Assembly: GCF_030818775.1 (NCBI RefSeq)
Contig: NZ_JAUTAU010000001.1
Location: 392,001-456,000 of the forward strand
Source of the DNA: Bacillus sp. SORGH_AS_0510
GTDB lineage: Bacteria > Bacillota > Bacilli > Bacillales > Cytobacillaceae
Length of the DNA stretch: 64,000 bases
Direction of reading: 5' to 3'
The translations under genes were made by a program, and so were the position numbers. This document shows, piece after piece, positions 62,615 through 64,000 of the stretch (within the stretch, counting starts at the first letter, position 1; every line of letters starts with the position of its first letter). The notes beneath the pieces were generated by a model. It was not told the origin of the DNA. It searched no databases and saw only the letters and a list, made by a program, of their open reading frames with translations.

Positions 62615-63016
62615 ATGGAGAACGAATCCTGTGTGAAAATTATAACCGAATGGGATATCGTTGCAGCGCGTCAGCTTGGGAGAAACGTTGCAAAGGAACT
62701 TGGTTTCGGTTCGGTTGACCAAGCAAGGATCACAACAGCGATTTCGGAACTGGCCCGCAATATTTATCTGTACGCTGGAACAGGCGAAATCGAAATCGAG
62801 CGCATTACTGAATTAGGTAAAAGTGGCTTAAAAGTAATTGCATCGGACAGTGGTCCGGGCATACATGATATTAGAAAAGTAATGGAAGACGGTTTTACCA
62901 CATCTGGTGGTTTGGGGGCAGGGTTACCAGGCGTTAAGCGGTTAATGGATGAATTTATGATCACATCCACTGTCGGGGAAGGAACCAATATTCAGGTGGT
63001 GAAATGGCTTCGCTAG
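62615..63016 (+). CDS. rsbT: Serine/threonine kinase RsbT
   Basis: 133 residues of the GHKL ATPase fold. The N box is ISELARNIYLYAG, the G1 box SDSGPGIHDI and the G2 box TSGGLGAGLPGVKRLMDEF. RsbT phosphorylates RsbR and RsbS and, once free, activates RsbU. TTGGGGGAG precedes the ATG. Confidence 0.95.
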   Translation: MENESCVKIITEWDIVAARQLGRNVAKELGFGSVDQARITTAISELARNIYLYAGTGEIEIERITELGKSGLKVIASDSGPGIHDIRKVMEDGFTTSGGLGAGLPGVKRLMDEFMITSTVGEGTNIQVVKWLR

Positions 63017-63030
63017 GAGGATGAGAGGCA

Positions 63031-64000
63031 ATGGATTTCAAAGATATTTTTGAAGAAAAGTATCGTGGAATACTTCACAGCTATCTAAAAGAATCAACCG
63101 AAGTAGCCTTATATCAAGGGCATAAATTTAGTCGAAAAGCAATCGAACAGCAAATCTCCCCTGAAGAAATCATTCATGCTCATTGCAATGCAATGAAAAG
63201 CCTCTTCCCCGACCTTCCGCAAGAGGTGGTATCTTCTTACGACTTTCTCCTGGAGGTCATGATGGAATATGGCTTAGCCTATCAGGAACATCAAAGCCTC
63301 AGGGACCAACAGCTGCAAATGAAATCAGAAATTGAGATTGCCGCAAGTGTTCAAGATACGATCTTAGAAACGCAAATTCCCCAAATAGATGAAGTAGACA
63401 TCGGAGCCATCAGTGTACCTGCTAAGCAGATGAACGGAGATTTTTACCGCTTTGTGCAGGATCAGAAGCTGATGAGTGTGGCCATTGCAGATGTGATTGG
63501 CAAAGGTATACCTGCTGCTCTTTGTATGTCGATGATTAAGTATGCGATGGATAGTTTACCAGAATCGCGTGAGCATCCGGAATTTGTGCTGGAAAACCTA
63601 AATAGAGTGGTTGAACATAACGTCGATTCGAGCATGTTTATTACCATGACCTACGGCGTATACAATACAGAGCAACATAACTTTACATATGCATCTGCAG
63701 GACATGAACCAGGTATTTTTTACGATTCATCTGCCAATACCTTTACCGATTTACACGCAAAAGGACTAGTATTAGGGGTCGACCCGGATGCGGCCTATCA
63801 GCCGGTGGAAAAACAAGTCGATGTCGGAGATATGGTTGTCCTGCTATCCGACGGTGTAACCGAATCACGAACAGAAGAAGGCTTTATCGAACGCTCTGTC
63901 ATCACAGACCTACTCTACGAAAATAAAGAACGACCAGCACAGGAAATAGTAGAAAAAATATACCGCGAACTAGAAAGAATTCAGAATTTTGAAATCAGGG
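63031..64000 (+). CDS. rsbU: PP2C-type phosphatase RsbU (3' partial)
   Basis: RsbU, when bound by RsbT, dephosphorylates RsbV and so frees sigma-B. The 323 residues visible cover the N-terminal RsbT-binding helical domain (about 1-85) and most of the PPM phosphatase (VPAKQMNGDFYR, VAIADVIGKGIPAALCMSM, MTYGVYNTEQHNFTYASAGH, VVLLSDGVTESR). About a dozen residues are cut off by the window end. GGAGGATGAG precedes the ATG. rsbV, rsbW and sigB probably follow outside. Confidence 0.93.
   Translation, partial: MDFKDIFEEKYRGILHSYLKESTEVALYQGHKFSRKAIEQQISPEEIIHAHCNAMKSLFPDLPQEVVSSYDFLLEVMMEYGLAYQEHQSLRDQQLQMKSEIEIAASVQDTILETQIPQIDEVDIGAISVPAKQMNGDFYRFVQDQKLMSVAIADVIGKGIPAALCMSMIKYAMDSLPESREHPEFVLENLNRVVEHNVDSSMFITMTYGVYNTEQHNFTYASAGHEPGIFYDSSANTFTDLHAKGLVLGVDPDAAYQPVEKQVDVGDMVVLLSDGVTESRTEEGFIERSVITDLLYENKERPAQEIVEKIYRELERIQNFEIR

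Overview
This window is one continuous stretch of chromosome from an endospore-forming member of the Bacillaceae, most likely a Bacillus or Neobacillus relative. The evidence is the gene order and the sporulation genes. pyrG, ywjG, spo0F, fbaA, fsa, murA2, glpX, rho, rpmE and tdk are followed by prfA, prmC, spoIIR, ywlB, ywlC, mntP, ywlE, rpiB, ywlG, glyA, upp and the atp operon, an order known from the B. subtilis chromosome. The genus is an inference. Nearly all genes are on the + strand. I saw no rRNA, tRNA, transposase gene, prophage or CRISPR array.

Layout. Positions 1-6330 hold CTP synthase (5' end cut off), the phosphorelay protein Spo0F, aldolases and a cell-wall enzyme. Positions 6400-12260 hold glpX, rho, rpmE, tdk, two lipoproteins and an acetyltransferase, separated by copies of a dispersed palindromic repeat. 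Positions 12570-24000 hold translation termination, sporulation signalling, tRNA modification, Mn export, an arginine phosphatase and one-carbon and pyrimidine salvage genes; a cluster of DnaA boxes lies between ywlB and ywlC. Positions 24000-32014 are accessory: two secreted subtilases and a NERD-domain gene. Positions 32371-39628 are the ATP synthase operon and 41353-51950 an 11-subunit complex I operon (nuoABCDHIJKLMN, with no nuoEFG). The 1.7 kb between them has no gene but is rich in repeats and foldable structure. Positions 52406-55306 are a glycosyltransferase and double-methyltransferase pair. Positions 55365-64000 hold membrane and stress genes ending in the rsbR-rsbS-rsbT-rsbU stressosome module, cut by the window end.

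The main unexplained signal is a set of four intergenic arrays (near 1631, 28532, 39734 and 52113). In each, a short core word recurs at exactly 21 bp spacing while the bases between cores vary. The word differs between loci (GAGCCAATC twice, GGCCGATAA, ATTCCGCC), and each array lies just downstream of an intrinsic terminator. Other signals are a nested 203 bp cruciform element whose right arm carries the -35 box of the nuo promoter, a 259 bp tandem repeat beside it, three copies of a 44-nt palindrome, a dispersed GGTGTCAGGCACC palindrome, and six copies of REP-like elements.

Three genes (the NERD gene, atpG, nuoD) carry small frameshifting insertions. Two are core respiratory genes whose reading resumes exactly in the family pattern, so sequence error is the likelier cause. 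All regulatory calls rest on reading motifs by eye.
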